Source of the DNA: Psychrobacillus psychrodurans
GTDB lineage: Bacteria; Bacillota; Bacilli; Bacillales_A; Planococcaceae
Assembly (NCBI GenBank): GCA_900114885.1
Contig: FOUN01000004.1
Coordinates: 170,783-234,782 of the forward strand
DNA: 64,000 nucleotides
Reading direction: 5' to 3'
The stretch's first letter is position 1, and the number at the start of each line of letters is the position of its first letter. Of this stretch, positions 41,742 to 49,977 are shown one piece after another. The notes under the pieces are model-generated. The model did not search any database and had not been told where the DNA came from. It worked only from the letters and a program-made list of their open reading frames with translations. Made by a program: the position numbers and the translations under genes.

Positions 41742-42272
41742 ATGTCGAAAAAAGTAGAAGAAAAATCTTTTTTTATTTCATTTGAAACCGCTGTACTTCA
41801 ACCTATTGTAGTGAATAATACGATATTTACAAAAGTAACTAATTTTTCAGGTGAATCAAATATAATAGGTAAAAAGCCTTTTGAAATCGTTCGCCACTCT
41901 TGCTCTTTTTACGGTTCTTCGTTCCAGCACACTGCTCAATTATCGAGGGATGCGATTGGAAACTATTTAAAGCTACCGATTCTCATAGCTCATGACTTTG
42001 GAAATCCATGTATATTCATACCAATACTCTCTCCTAAATCAGATTTAAATGTTTGGTTCTCTTTTAGAGCAATAGAATCATTTTATCCTTCTAAAGATGG
42101 TTGTGTGGTTGTTTTAACAAATGGCCAAAAAATAACTGTACCTTCTTCTCCTCAGACAATAAGTAGACAAGTTGGATTTGCTAATATACTAAATATGCAT
42201 TTGCTAAAACGAATGAGCCATCTGATAAATACCGGTTATATTACTAAAATTCCACAATTTCAAAAAGACTAA
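41742..42272 (+). CDS. comK: Competence transcription factor ComK
   Basis: ComK binds AT-boxes and switches on the DNA-uptake genes in Bacillus. The 176-residue protein has the family core GKKPFEIVRHSCSFYGSSFQ near residues 45-64 and KLPILIAHD near 80-88. The C-terminal part (NGQKITVPSSPQTISRQVGFANIL) is intact, so it does not look like a pseudogene. ATG 41742 has AAGGGGTGG upstream. Whether the cell is naturally competent cannot be told from this window. Confidence 0.9.
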   Translation: MSKKVEEKSFFISFETAVLQPIVVNNTIFTKVTNFSGESNIIGKKPFEIVRHSCSFYGSSFQHTAQLSRDAIGNYLKLPILIAHDFGNPCIFIPILSPKSDLNVWFSFRAIESFYPSKDGCVVVLTNGQKITVPSSPQTISRQVGFANILNMHLLKRMSHLINTGYITKIPQFQKD

Positions 42273-42277
42273 CAGTA

Positions 42278-42643
42278 CTAACGAAGTTTTTCTACTACAG
42301 CCAAATATATAGATAGTAGTTCTTCGACTCTGTTGCGGAGACGAACGTTTAGGTAACGACGATGTTCTTCATAACCTCCATGAAAAAATACATACTCTGT
42401 GAACATATCATCTCCTTCTCCTCGAAGAACTTTCATACTGTGACGCTTCATATACATATGCGTCTGTTTTAGTTCTTTCTGAACTTGCTTTCCTGCTTCT
42501 TCCACTAAAACGATGTACGGACGCTTCAATTTAAATGGAGCCTTTTCAAAAATAGTTCGATCTTTTTCTAAGATAGTCAGGACCATTGGAAGATAGATCA
42601 TGTTTTCAAAATATGGAATTGCCTCTTCCGGTATTAATGGCAT
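42278..42643 (-). CDS. YhjD-like small protein of unknown function
   Basis: A 121-residue, mostly helical, charged protein starting MPLIPEEAIPYFENMIYLPM and containing PFKLKRPYIVLVEEAGKQV and HGGYEEHRRYLNVRLRNRVEEL. The pattern is like Bacillus YhjD from memory; no function is known. GAGGAGG precedes the ATG. Convergent with comK, 5 bp apart. Confidence 0.7.
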   Translation of the reverse strand: MPLIPEEAIPYFENMIYLPMVLTILEKDRTIFEKAPFKLKRPYIVLVEEAGKQVQKELKQTHMYMKRHSMKVLRGEGDDMFTEYVFFHGGYEEHRRYLNVRLRNRVEELLSIYLAVVEKLR

Positions 42644-42825
42644 AACTACTCCTCCTCGTTAGGAACGTGTGTTCTGTTTTATATTTTACTACTTTTATCG
42701 AAAAATGCAACAATCGAGTCATTGGTATATAAATGAAACAATTACAAAAAAATAATAATAGTGGATAGGAATGAAAGTATTTTCAGGAAATCTTCCATCT
42801 TAACTACAAAATACAATCACTAAAA

Positions 42826-42862
42826 AAGAACAACTGCCATCTATAAAATGGCAGTTGTTCTT
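42826..42862 (-). terminator. Terminator of the EAL/HDOD gene
   Basis: AAGAACAACTGCCAT and ATGGCAGTTGTTCTT form a perfect 15-bp stem that overlaps the stop codon, then TTTTTTAG on the minus strand. Confidence 0.9.
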
Positions 42863-44090
42863 AACCTATTATATCCATAGCCCAACTACGGGCTTCTAAA
42901 TAATATTTGTTTAGTGTAGCGTGATCAATATCGATAGCTTCTGCACCTGCAATTATGTCATCCCATCTTACTTCATCACAAGCTACGGAAAGCTCTAGAT
43001 AAGGAGTCATATCGGTAGGTTTCCCAGAAAGCGTTTCTACTACCTCATCCGTAAGCGGAAGTTCTTGAAGTAAATGACTCATCTTCCGGTGTAGTAATGT
43101 GTCGATTAAAGAAAACATACCTACTAGGAAATATTCAGAGGAGTTTTGTAAAAACTGTCTTTTAGCCAGTAACTCACAAAATTTGGCCCGGAATAAGGAT
43201 GCTTCAATAAGAGCCATTCCATCTCCATTAGAATTTGCTTTCGACTCTCTTAACATTAATACATATATCCAATGATTCAATTCTTCTAATCCTAACATCA
43301 CTACCGCTTGTTTAATGGAACGAATTTTAGATTTTTTTCTAGCGGCTGGTGAGTTAATGATTTTTAAAACTTTAAAGGAAATGGACACATCACGCTCGAT
43401 TTCATCTGCTATTTGCTCAATAGAGGAAACTTGGTTACGAAGCAAACTAATAATGCGGAAATACTGTGCCATATTAGCAGGAATATCAGTCCCTTTAATA
43501 ATTTCAGGTTTGGCAAAGAAGTAGCCTTGGAACAATCCGTATCCTGCCTCTTTGGCATCATAAAATTCTTCACGCGTCTCTACTTTTTCAGCTAAAAGTA
43601 CAATATGAGGATAATTTTTCTTCACAATTTCTTCAATAACTTTTCTCTCAGAAGGCTTACTCAAAATAAAATCAACTTTGATAAAATTAACTAAACTAAA
43701 TAACTCATCATATAAGTTTATATTTTTATGTAAAATAAAGTCATCTAAAGCAAGTAAAAAACCTAACTTTTTTATGTATTTAAGCTTTTGAATTAAAGAA
43801 GGGGTAATTGGAATATCCTCTAAAACTTCCACAACTATACGTTTAGGTGGAAGTTTATCAAATAATGTATTATCTAATAAATTTTCCGTAAAATTAATAA
43901 AACACAACTTTTCTCCCGCAAGATTATTTATACCTATCGTTAAAAATGAATGGGTTAATACCTCTAAAGTTGCTAAATCGCCATCTATAATAGGAAAAGC
44001 ATTCGTACTACTATCACGATACAATAATTCAAAAGCAAAAATATGCTCTTTTTTTGTAAAGATAGGTTGTCTCGCCACAAAAATATCCAT
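42861..44090 (-). CDS. EAL-HDOD signalling protein (YuxH type), degenerate EAL
   Basis: A 409-residue cytosolic protein. The N-terminal half (1-200) is an EAL-fold domain: FVARQPIF, FAFELLYR in place of the EAL signature, VVEVLEDI, and LALDDF without the usual GTG. The C-terminal half (about 205-400) is an HDOD domain. Metal and catalytic positions of cyclic-di-GMP phosphodiesterases are mostly missing, so it is probably a binding or signalling protein. AGGAG precedes the ATG. Confidence 0.85.
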   Translation of the reverse strand: MDIFVARQPIFTKKEHIFAFELLYRDSSTNAFPIIDGDLATLEVLTHSFLTIGINNLAGEKLCFINFTENLLDNTLFDKLPPKRIVVEVLEDIPITPSLIQKLKYIKKLGFLLALDDFILHKNINLYDELFSLVNFIKVDFILSKPSERKVIEEIVKKNYPHIVLLAEKVETREEFYDAKEAGYGLFQGYFFAKPEIIKGTDIPANMAQYFRIISLLRNQVSSIEQIADEIERDVSISFKVLKIINSPAARKKSKIRSIKQAVVMLGLEELNHWIYVLMLRESKANSNGDGMALIEASLFRAKFCELLAKRQFLQNSSEYFLVGMFSLIDTLLHRKMSHLLQELPLTDEVVETLSGKPTDMTPYLELSVACDEVRWDDIIAGAEAIDIDHATLNKYYLEARSWAMDIIG

Positions 44091-44248
44091 ACAAACTCCT
44101 CAAATCCATAAATATTCAGTATTTCTATTATAACAAATCTTTCCATGAAAATCGATATATTTTCTATTTATTTCCTATGGATGACAGAAAACTTAGAACA
44201 TGATATGTTTGATAATGGGGAGAGAAAGTCGAAAGGGGAGAAATATTC

Positions 44249-45025
44249 ATGGAATACATCCGTTATAATCAACAGGGTAATTTAGCATATGTCACTTTAA
44301 ACAGACCAGACGCATTAAATGCATTTAACTATGAGATGCTTCGTGAACTTGGAGATATTGCAGAATCTATTCGCATTAATCCAGACATCCGTGTAGTTAT
44401 TTTCACAGGGGCAGGAGAAAAGTCATTTAGTGTAGGTGCAGACTTAAAGGAACGAAAAACATTAACTGATCAACAAGTAAAACGTAATATATACAAAATT
44501 GGAGAAGTATTTTCTGCAATTGAAAACCTTCCACAACCAACAATAGCTATGCTAAACGGCTATGCATTTGGGGGTGGAACAGAATTAGCACTTGCCTGTG
44601 ATTTTAGAATTGCCTCTGATGATATTCAGCTTGGTTTAACTGAAACAAGTTTGGCAATAATACCAGGAGCTGGTGGGACACAACGTCTACCAAGACTTAT
44701 CGGAGAATCAAAAGCATTAGAACTAATTTTAACTGCTAAAAGGCTAAAATCAGAAGAAGCACTCTCCTATGGGTTGGTAACAAAGGTAACAACGAGAGGA
44801 ACACTGCAGGAAGAAACCGAAGCATTTGCTGCACTGATGCTTGCAAATGGACCTATTGTCTTACAACAAGCTAAGTTTGCTGTAAAGCATGGGATGAATG
44901 TGGATCTACAAACTGGTTTAAATATCGAAAGAAAAGCATATGAAATAACAATTCCTACAGAAGATCGTGTAGAAGCTCTCCAAGCCTTCGTAGAAAAAAG
45001 AAAACCTGTTTTTAAAGGGAAATAA
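44249..45025 (+). CDS. Enoyl-CoA hydratase/isomerase family protein
   Basis: A 258-residue crotonase-fold enzyme: GNLAYVTLNRPDALNAFNYEM, oxyanion-hole GAGEKSFSVGADLKE and GYAFGGGTELALACD, catalytic Glu in LGLTETSLAIIPGAGGTQRLPRLIG, and KAYEITIPTEDRVEALQAF near the end. It resembles Bacillus YngF (methylglutaconyl-CoA hydratase), but the acyl chain is not certain. GGGGAG precedes the ATG. It is not next to other fatty-acid or leucine-degradation genes. Confidence 0.88.
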   Translation: MEYIRYNQQGNLAYVTLNRPDALNAFNYEMLRELGDIAESIRINPDIRVVIFTGAGEKSFSVGADLKERKTLTDQQVKRNIYKIGEVFSAIENLPQPTIAMLNGYAFGGGTELALACDFRIASDDIQLGLTETSLAIIPGAGGTQRLPRLIGESKALELILTAKRLKSEEALSYGLVTKVTTRGTLQEETEAFAALMLANGPIVLQQAKFAVKHGMNVDLQTGLNIERKAYEITIPTEDRVEALQAFVEKRKPVFKGK

Positions 45026-45073
45026 ATTTATCCATTATAAGTACTAATGATAGGGTTAGATTTTTTGATTTCT

Positions 45074-45102
45074 TTGCTACTCTGTGTAAAAGTTGGTATA
45101 CT
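45074..45102 (+). promoter_or_regulatory. Promoter of the antitoxin RNA (candidate)
   Basis: TTGCTA (45074-45079) and TATACT (45097-45102) are 17 bp apart, with an extended -10 TGG before TATACT. It would launch a plus-strand RNA from about 45109 toward the toxin gene. Confidence 0.6.
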
Positions 45103-45108
45103 AAATGC

Positions 45109-45247
45109 ATAAAACAGATACAATATAAAAACCGCTAAGATGTGCAACCATCTTAGCGGCCAAATAGAATGATTCCCTGCAAGGGGGATGGCACGACAGA
45201 CAAAAGTAATCCAACCGAGCGCTAACTCATAGGTGGATTACTTTTTT
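45109..45247 (+). ncRNA. Candidate antisense antitoxin RNA, type I system
   Basis: The inferred plus-strand transcript of about 139 nt starts after the promoter above and ends at a stem (AAAGTAATCC with GGATTACTTT) and T-run at 45202-45247. It carries a stable hairpin at 45132-45159 and overlaps the 3' end of the convergent toxin mRNA by about 120 nt. This is the layout of TxpA/RatA and BsrG/SR4 in Bacillus. Confidence 0.6.
45126..45159 (-). terminator. Terminator of the toxin mRNA
   Basis: On the minus strand CCGCTAAGATG and CATCTTAGCGG form a perfect 11-bp stem followed by TTTTTATA. Confidence 0.8.
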
Positions 45248-45333
45248 CGTGTCATTGAAAAGCTAAGTGTAATAAGAGCTACAAGTAGCGAAGAAAAACT
45301 AATCATTATTACAAGCGATTCGAAAACAGTCAA
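45238..45333 (-). CDS. Small hydrophobic type I toxin (Hol_Tox/TxpA-like)
   Basis: A 31-residue peptide on the minus strand, starting MTVFESLVIMISF and ending with the basic SMTRKK. One hydrophobic helix flanked by a Glu near the start and a Lys/Arg tail is the pattern of the putative holin-like toxins and TxpA, which depolarise the membrane when antitoxin RNA is absent. Start is TTG, five bases after AGGGGGTG. The 5' leader GGTTGGCAC can pair with GTGCCATCC in the 3' region, a known device in type I toxin mRNAs. Confidence 0.78.
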   Translation of the reverse strand: MTVFESLVIMISFSSLLVALITLSFSMTRKK

Positions 45334-45420
45334 AAGCAGCACCCCCTCTCTGTCTATAACTCTTTGACAGAAAGAACAAAGCAGGTGCCAACCACCCATG
45401 AGTTTATCAATCTATTTCCT

Positions 45421-45430
45421 CTATTATACC
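45421..45430 (-). promoter_or_regulatory. Extended -10 promoter of the toxin mRNA
   Basis: On the minus strand TGGTATAAT has a perfect extended -10 element; no good -35 is visible. It would start an mRNA near 45415, with an 80-nt leader before the toxin. Confidence 0.55.
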
Positions 45431-45570
45431 ACACACATATTCCTTAATATCAGAATTAACAGATATATCAATAAAAATTCCTTGAAGAAAAACCAAGCAA
45501 AAAGTCGCTCAGTCCATTGGATTATCGCATTTCAAATGCAAAAGCGATTACAAAATAATTTGATCCCTCC

Positions 45571-45820
45571 CTAAAATTTGACCCAATCTTATCATCTAAG
45601 CGATAAGCTATGCTGAATCTTCTAGTGAAGTACCACACACTGATTGATTGTAGTGCAAGGTGGCGACTCCGGCGGGATTAGTGAGACAGATGAGATTTCA
45701 CATCGACGCGTAAGCGACGGTGATAGCTCATCGCTCACCCCGCGGAAAGCGTCCACCTGAAACGAAAATCATCAAGATTATTCATTCTTGAAAGTGCCTT
45801 GAACTCGGTGTTCACAGGAA
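45571..45820. repeat. Direct repeat copy A (250 bp)
   Basis: From CTAAAATTTGACCC to GTTCACAGGAA this segment is repeated almost base for base at 45963-46211; the only difference noticed is one extra C near the start. It contains a complete copy of the GC-rich palindrome (45648-45780), with a GTGAG...CTCAC hairpin in its middle. Confidence 0.9.
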
Positions 45821-45962
45821 ATTTTTATATACTTTCCTATCTCTTAAGAAAAACCAGGAAAAAAGTTGCCCAGTCTGATTACCCAATGTTTTTTAGAGCA
45901 GCTGGTCATGACTAATGGGGCAAATACTTCCACTAGTGTAAAAGACAATCTACTTTCTCCCT

Positions 45963-46211
45963 CTAAAATTTGACCAATCTTATCATCTAAGCGATAAGCT
46001 ATGCTGAATCTTCTAGTGAAGTACCACACACTGATTGATTGTAGTGCAAGGTGGCGACTCCGGCGGGATTAGTGAGACAGATGAGATTTCACATCGACGC
46101 GTAAGCGACGGTGATAGCTCATCGCTCACCCCGCGGAAAGCGTCCACCTGAAACGAAAATCATCAAGATTATTCATTCTTGAAAGTGCCTTGAACTCGGT
46201 GTTCACAGGAA
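45963..46211. repeat. Direct repeat copy B (249 bp)
   Basis: Near-identical to copy A and 142 bp downstream of it. The sequences just upstream of both copies (AAGAAAAACCA-AAAAAGT-type) are also related but diverged. An apparent 61-codon frame in the spacer has no support as a gene. Confidence 0.9.
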
Positions 46212-46254
46212 CCACCAGTGTTCACGGAACATTTTTACATATTTTCTTATAAAT

Positions 46255-46308
46255 AAAAAAGGACAGATAATCTGCAAAAATTTACAGCAGTTATCTATCC
46301 TTTTTTAG
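46255..46308 (-). terminator. Terminator after the DUF378 gene
   Basis: AAAAAGGATAGATAA and TTATCTGTCCTTTTT pair with one mismatch around an inner CTGC/GCAG stem; TTTTTTAT follows on the minus strand. Confidence 0.8.
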
Positions 46309-46629
46309 CTACTTATTCAGCTCGTTCTCTTTCGATGTGTCTTCATTTATGTCCTTAAATTCAGGTTCCTCCCCAAATTCAGTTCCATATTGAAGATTTC
46401 GAGAACTTTGTCTGCTCGTCCCAAACTCTTCTTCTTCGGACGTTCTAAATAAAAGTGGAATGCAGATTAAGCCGCTTATGCCAACCAATGCATAGATCAC
46501 TTTAGAAAATAGTGCAGTCTGCCCACCGAAAATAGATGCAACTAAATCGAATTCAAAAAAGCCGATCAATCCCCAGTTAATAGCACCAATTATAACGAGG
46601 GCTAAAGCAAGCCGATGTATAAATCCCAC
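46309..46629 (-). CDS. DUF378 small membrane protein
   Basis: A 106-residue protein with two transmembrane helices in the first 62 residues; the signature LALALVIIGAINWGLIGFF and FSKVIYALVGISGL defines DUF378 (YuzA in Bacillus). The C-terminal 40 residues are acidic and cytosolic. Start GTG after GGAGGAG. Function is unknown. Confidence 0.88.
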   Translation of the reverse strand: MGFIHRLALALVIIGAINWGLIGFFEFDLVASIFGGQTALFSKVIYALVGISGLICIPLLFRTSEEEEFGTSRQSSRNLQYGTEFGEEPEFKDINEDTSKENELNK

Positions 46630-46908
46630 TGATTAACTCCTCCTTCATTAGTTGTATGAATGATAGCGACGATATGGGATAACATATCGTAAACAACTAA
46701 GATTCGCTCTTATCTTTTACCAGAAGTAACGATTCATACATGAAGAGAAATCAAAATCCGAAAAATCCTGATTACTGCTAAAAGCAACGAGTTCGATTTT
46801 AATGAATAAAAAATTGTGATATCACGCAGATATTTATCATTTATTGAAACGCGTAATTATAATATAATATTGACTCATCAGTACTTATAGATATTGTAAA
46901 ATACAATG

Positions 46909-47790
46909 TTAAGGGACAGTTTTTATTTTATCCTTTTTCATAAATTCCATTTTTGTTTCTGAAATAAGAATAGCTAATAGAATAATCAAGGCGCCGATAA
47001 TCATTCTGCTCGTCATAATCTCGCTCAGGATGATAACGGAAAAGAGCATGCCCCAAAAAGATTCAGTAGCTAAAATAATTGCTGCCTTTGTTTCTGTTAT
47101 GTATTTTTGAGCTACTGTTTGCATTAGAAAAGCAATGGTTGTGGAGAAAATTCCTAAGTATAACAGATTCATCATACCCTCAGATTCCATAGAAAAGCTC
47201 GTCTCTCCTCTAAATACCACGACGATGCAACCAATTACTGCGGCAGTAACCATTTGTACAATAGTTAGCACAACAGGATCCTCTGTCTTAACAAATTTAG
47301 CTGTGTAAAAAATATGAAAAGCAAAACCTACCGCACAGCCTAAAGTCAATAAATCTCCTACATTCACGTCAGAAGACAATTTTAAAGAAAGTATAGCAAT
47401 ACCAACAATAGCCAGAAGAGCACCTGAAAGTTCGTACATATCTATTTTTCTTTTATATAAAAGAAATCCTATAAAAGGTACGATTACCACATTCACAGCT
47501 GTTAGAAAAGCATTTTTTGATGGTGTTGTGAATTGTAAACCCACTGTTTGAAGAGCAAAAGCTATGTATAAAAATATACCTAATAATGCTCCTTTAATTA
47601 GCGTACTTTTCTTTAATTTATTCAGCTTCTTGAAGAATATAAGGCTTAATATAACTGCTCCGACTAAAAACCTACCAGCTAAAATCTGGTAAGGAGTATA
47701 GTGTTCCAAAGCCACTGCACTTGCTACAAACCCACTACCCCAAATTATCGCTGTAAGAACTAGCAATATTTCTCCGATGTATTTAAACAT
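46909..47790 (-). CDS. EamA-family drug/metabolite exporter
   Basis: A 293-residue protein with ten predicted transmembrane helices in two EamA halves (LTAIIWGSGFVASAVALEHYTPYQILAGRFLVGA; LLYLGIFSTTIAFLMQTVAQKYI). Such carriers export amino acids or other metabolites; substrate unknown. ATG 47790 follows GGTGG; the upstream extension of the frame lacks a ribosome site. It lies after a terminator shared with the next EamA gene. Confidence 0.85.
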   Translation of the reverse strand: MFKYIGEILLVLTAIIWGSGFVASAVALEHYTPYQILAGRFLVGAVILSLIFFKKLNKLKKSTLIKGALLGIFLYIAFALQTVGLQFTTPSKNAFLTAVNVVIVPFIGFLLYKRKIDMYELSGALLAIVGIAILSLKLSSDVNVGDLLTLGCAVGFAFHIFYTAKFVKTEDPVVLTIVQMVTAAVIGCIVVVFRGETSFSMESEGMMNLLYLGIFSTTIAFLMQTVAQKYITETKAAIILATESFWGMLFSVIILSEIMTSRMIIGALIILLAILISETKMEFMKKDKIKTVP

Positions 47791-47842
47791 TATTTCCACC
47801 AACCTTTTTTCACTAAAACTAGTATATCGCAAGAATTCAAAA

Positions 47843-47892
47843 AAAAGCGCCTTCTTCTACAATATTTTTGTTGTAGAAAAAGACGCTTTATA
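47843..47892 (-). terminator. Terminator between the two EamA genes
   Basis: On the minus strand AAAGCGTCTTTTTCTACAA and TTGTAGAAGAAGGCGCTTT form a long stem with two mismatches, then T residues. Confidence 0.85.
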
Positions 47893-47893
47893 T

Positions 47894-48862
47894 TTAGGAA
47901 ATACTTTCTTGTAAACTTTGTTTTACACTTTGCAATGTTTCTTTCTTTTGAATTAACCGTACAAAAATATTATTAGCAAGAAGGGACAGTATGATAAATC
48001 CTACTCCTATAATTTCAAAGGCAGATATGTGGTTTCCTTGAATACTCGAAATAACAAGCGTCGTTACAGGAACAAAATTAATAAACAGCAAAGCATTTAA
48101 AGGTGATAGAATACTAACTCCAACATTCCAACCTACTAAGGCAATAACTCCTGGAAAGATAATCATGAATAGTAGATGAGGAGTAACTGCTTGAACCGTA
48201 TCAACTGTCGGTATAGAGACGTAACCTATCATTGTCGCTATTCCTACAATGATTACTGCTGAAAGCGTACCTAGCAAACAGCTTAATGTCGAGTAACGAA
48301 GGACAGACCAACCTCTAAATTTGTCTCCTCCCATCGTATACACAACCCACCCTACTACTGCGATTAATATAAATAAGGATGGAATAATATTGTTAGTTGC
48401 AGAAAGAAACGCTCCTATATTCCCTTTCGTGATAACAAGTATCGCTCCAACGAAAGAAACAACAACACATAATAATGTAAATGAATAGGGACGACGTCTA
48501 TAAAATAACCAAACGATTATAATTGAGATCATAGGCATCAATGATTCCATAATAGATGCAACCATTACACCTGGTTCTCCAAGTATATCTTCACCCCAGA
48601 AAATAAGTAAATTATAGACGGTAAATGCCATTGTGCCGAAAAACCATAATAGCATTCCTTTCCCCTCCATACGAAATGCCTTTGGTCCTTCCTTCCATAA
48701 TAAAAACAAGACCAAAATAATAGCCACTGCACCATATCGGAAAATAGTAAAGTAAAACGGATCAATATATGTAAAAGCATGATGTGCAACTGGAAACATT
48801 GCTCCCCACGATACACTTGCGATAAAACATAGAAAAGCTCCTAAAAAAATATTGTTTTTCAT
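47894..48862 (-). CDS. EamA-family exporter next to a LysR regulator
   Basis: A 322-residue, ten-helix EamA carrier (CFIASVSWGAMFPVAHHAF near the start; NNIIPSLFILIAVVGWVVYTMGGDKFRGW in the second half). It is transcribed away from a LysR gene 132 bp upstream with a palindrome between them, so it is the likely target of that regulator. Substrate unknown. It is not closely similar to the neighbouring EamA protein. Confidence 0.85.
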   Translation of the reverse strand: MKNNIFLGAFLCFIASVSWGAMFPVAHHAFTYIDPFYFTIFRYGAVAIILVLFLLWKEGPKAFRMEGKGMLLWFFGTMAFTVYNLLIFWGEDILGEPGVMVASIMESLMPMISIIIVWLFYRRRPYSFTLLCVVVSFVGAILVITKGNIGAFLSATNNIIPSLFILIAVVGWVVYTMGGDKFRGWSVLRYSTLSCLLGTLSAVIIVGIATMIGYVSIPTVDTVQAVTPHLLFMIIFPGVIALVGWNVGVSILSPLNALLFINFVPVTTLVISSIQGNHISAFEIIGVGFIILSLLANNIFVRLIQKKETLQSVKQSLQESIS

Positions 48863-48947
48863 AAATAAATAATCTCCTTCTCGTATTCCCTTACCTATTA
48901 AACGTCAAAAGTATCTATCATGTAAAATGATTATTTTTGATGTTATA

Positions 48948-48964
48948 TATCACTTTTAGTGATA
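48948..48964. promoter_or_regulatory. LysR-type palindrome between EamA and LysR genes
   Basis: TATCACTTTTAGTGATA has perfect 7-bp arms and fits the T-N11-A rule of LysR binding sites. It is 31 bp before the LysR start codon. Confidence 0.7.
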
Positions 48965-48994
48965 CCATAAGATATACAAAGGAGGGATTACAAG

Positions 48995-49873
48995 ATGGAG
49001 CTAAAAGACTTAGAAATATTTCAACTTGTTGCTCAAAAAGGAACCGTCACAGAGGTTGCAAAAGAACTTAGTTATGTTCAGTCAAATATTACGGCACGTA
49101 TAAAAAAACTTGAAGCAGAACTAAACACACCATTATTTAATCGACATAATAGAGGCATGAGCTTAACTCCTGAAGGAAAGAAGTTATTAGTATATTGCGA
49201 GCAAATCTTATCACTAACTAAGGAAATGAAAAAAGTAGTACAAAATAAAGAACAGCCGTCTGGTAAATTAGAAATTGGGACAGTCGAAACTGTTATTAAA
49301 CTACCGATGATTTTATCTTCCTTTACTAAAAAGTATAAGGAAGTAGACCTGTCTCTTTTCTCAGGTGTAACAGAGAAGCTACAAGAGGAAGTATTAAATC
49401 ATCGATTAGACGGGGCATTTGTCACTGAAACTATTCCTCACCCAGAACTTGTCTCTCATGATGTTTTTCAAGAGGAGCTAGTTTTAATATCCAATAAAGA
49501 CACAACTTCCTTGGAACTGCTGAAAAACGAACCATTTTTATGCTTTAACAAAGGTTGTGGATATAGAGCAAGATTAGAAGCTTGGTATAAAGATGAAAAT
49601 ATAGTTCCTAGTAAGGTAATGGAGTTCGGAACGTTAGAAACAATTTTAAGCAGTGTCGTCGCAGGTTTGGGAATTACCTTAATCCCTAAATCAGCAGTTT
49701 CTCACTTAGAAGCCCGTGGACTTATCCAATGTCATTTTTTACCGACCAAATATAGTGAAATTAAAACCGTATTTATTAGGCGGTCGAATACTTACTTAAC
49801 AACGACAGTCGAAAAATTTATCGAAACTATTGAATTGAGCATAGGAGAAACCTCTGAACTATTATCATTTTAG
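48995..49873 (+). CDS. LysR-family transcriptional regulator
   Basis: A 292-residue LTTR. The N-terminal winged helix is typical: LEIFQLVAQKGTVTEVAKELSYVQSNITARIKKLEAEL then LFNRHNRGMSLTPEGKKLLVYC. A periplasmic-binding-like effector domain follows. AGGAGG precedes the ATG. Divergent from an EamA exporter; the co-inducer is unknown. Confidence 0.93.
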   Translation: MELKDLEIFQLVAQKGTVTEVAKELSYVQSNITARIKKLEAELNTPLFNRHNRGMSLTPEGKKLLVYCEQILSLTKEMKKVVQNKEQPSGKLEIGTVETVIKLPMILSSFTKKYKEVDLSLFSGVTEKLQEEVLNHRLDGAFVTETIPHPELVSHDVFQEELVLISNKDTTSLELLKNEPFLCFNKGCGYRARLEAWYKDENIVPSKVMEFGTLETILSSVVAGLGITLIPKSAVSHLEARGLIQCHFLPTKYSEIKTVFIRRSNTYLTTTVEKFIETIELSIGETSELLSF

Positions 49874-49912
49874 ATAATGGGCAGGATGACATATGTAAAG
49901 CCTAAAGTAAAA

Positions 49913-49954
49913 ACGAAGCGTCATCTACCCAAATATAGAGATGACGCTTTTTTA
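49913..49954 (+). terminator. Terminator after the LysR gene
   Basis: AAGCGTCATCT and AGATGACGCTT form a perfect 11-bp stem followed by TTTTTT. Confidence 0.88.
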
Positions 49955-49977
49955 TATGGGAAAATATATAACTTAAC

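Noticed and set aside
45844..46029. 61-codon minus-strand frame within the duplicated repeat region
   Set aside because: It is formed partly by repeat sequence, has no ribosome site and resembles no protein.
46865..46905. Palindrome ATTGTAAAATACAAT as an operator or terminator
   Set aside because: It lies downstream of the EamA gene with no T-run and no gene start next to it; too little support.
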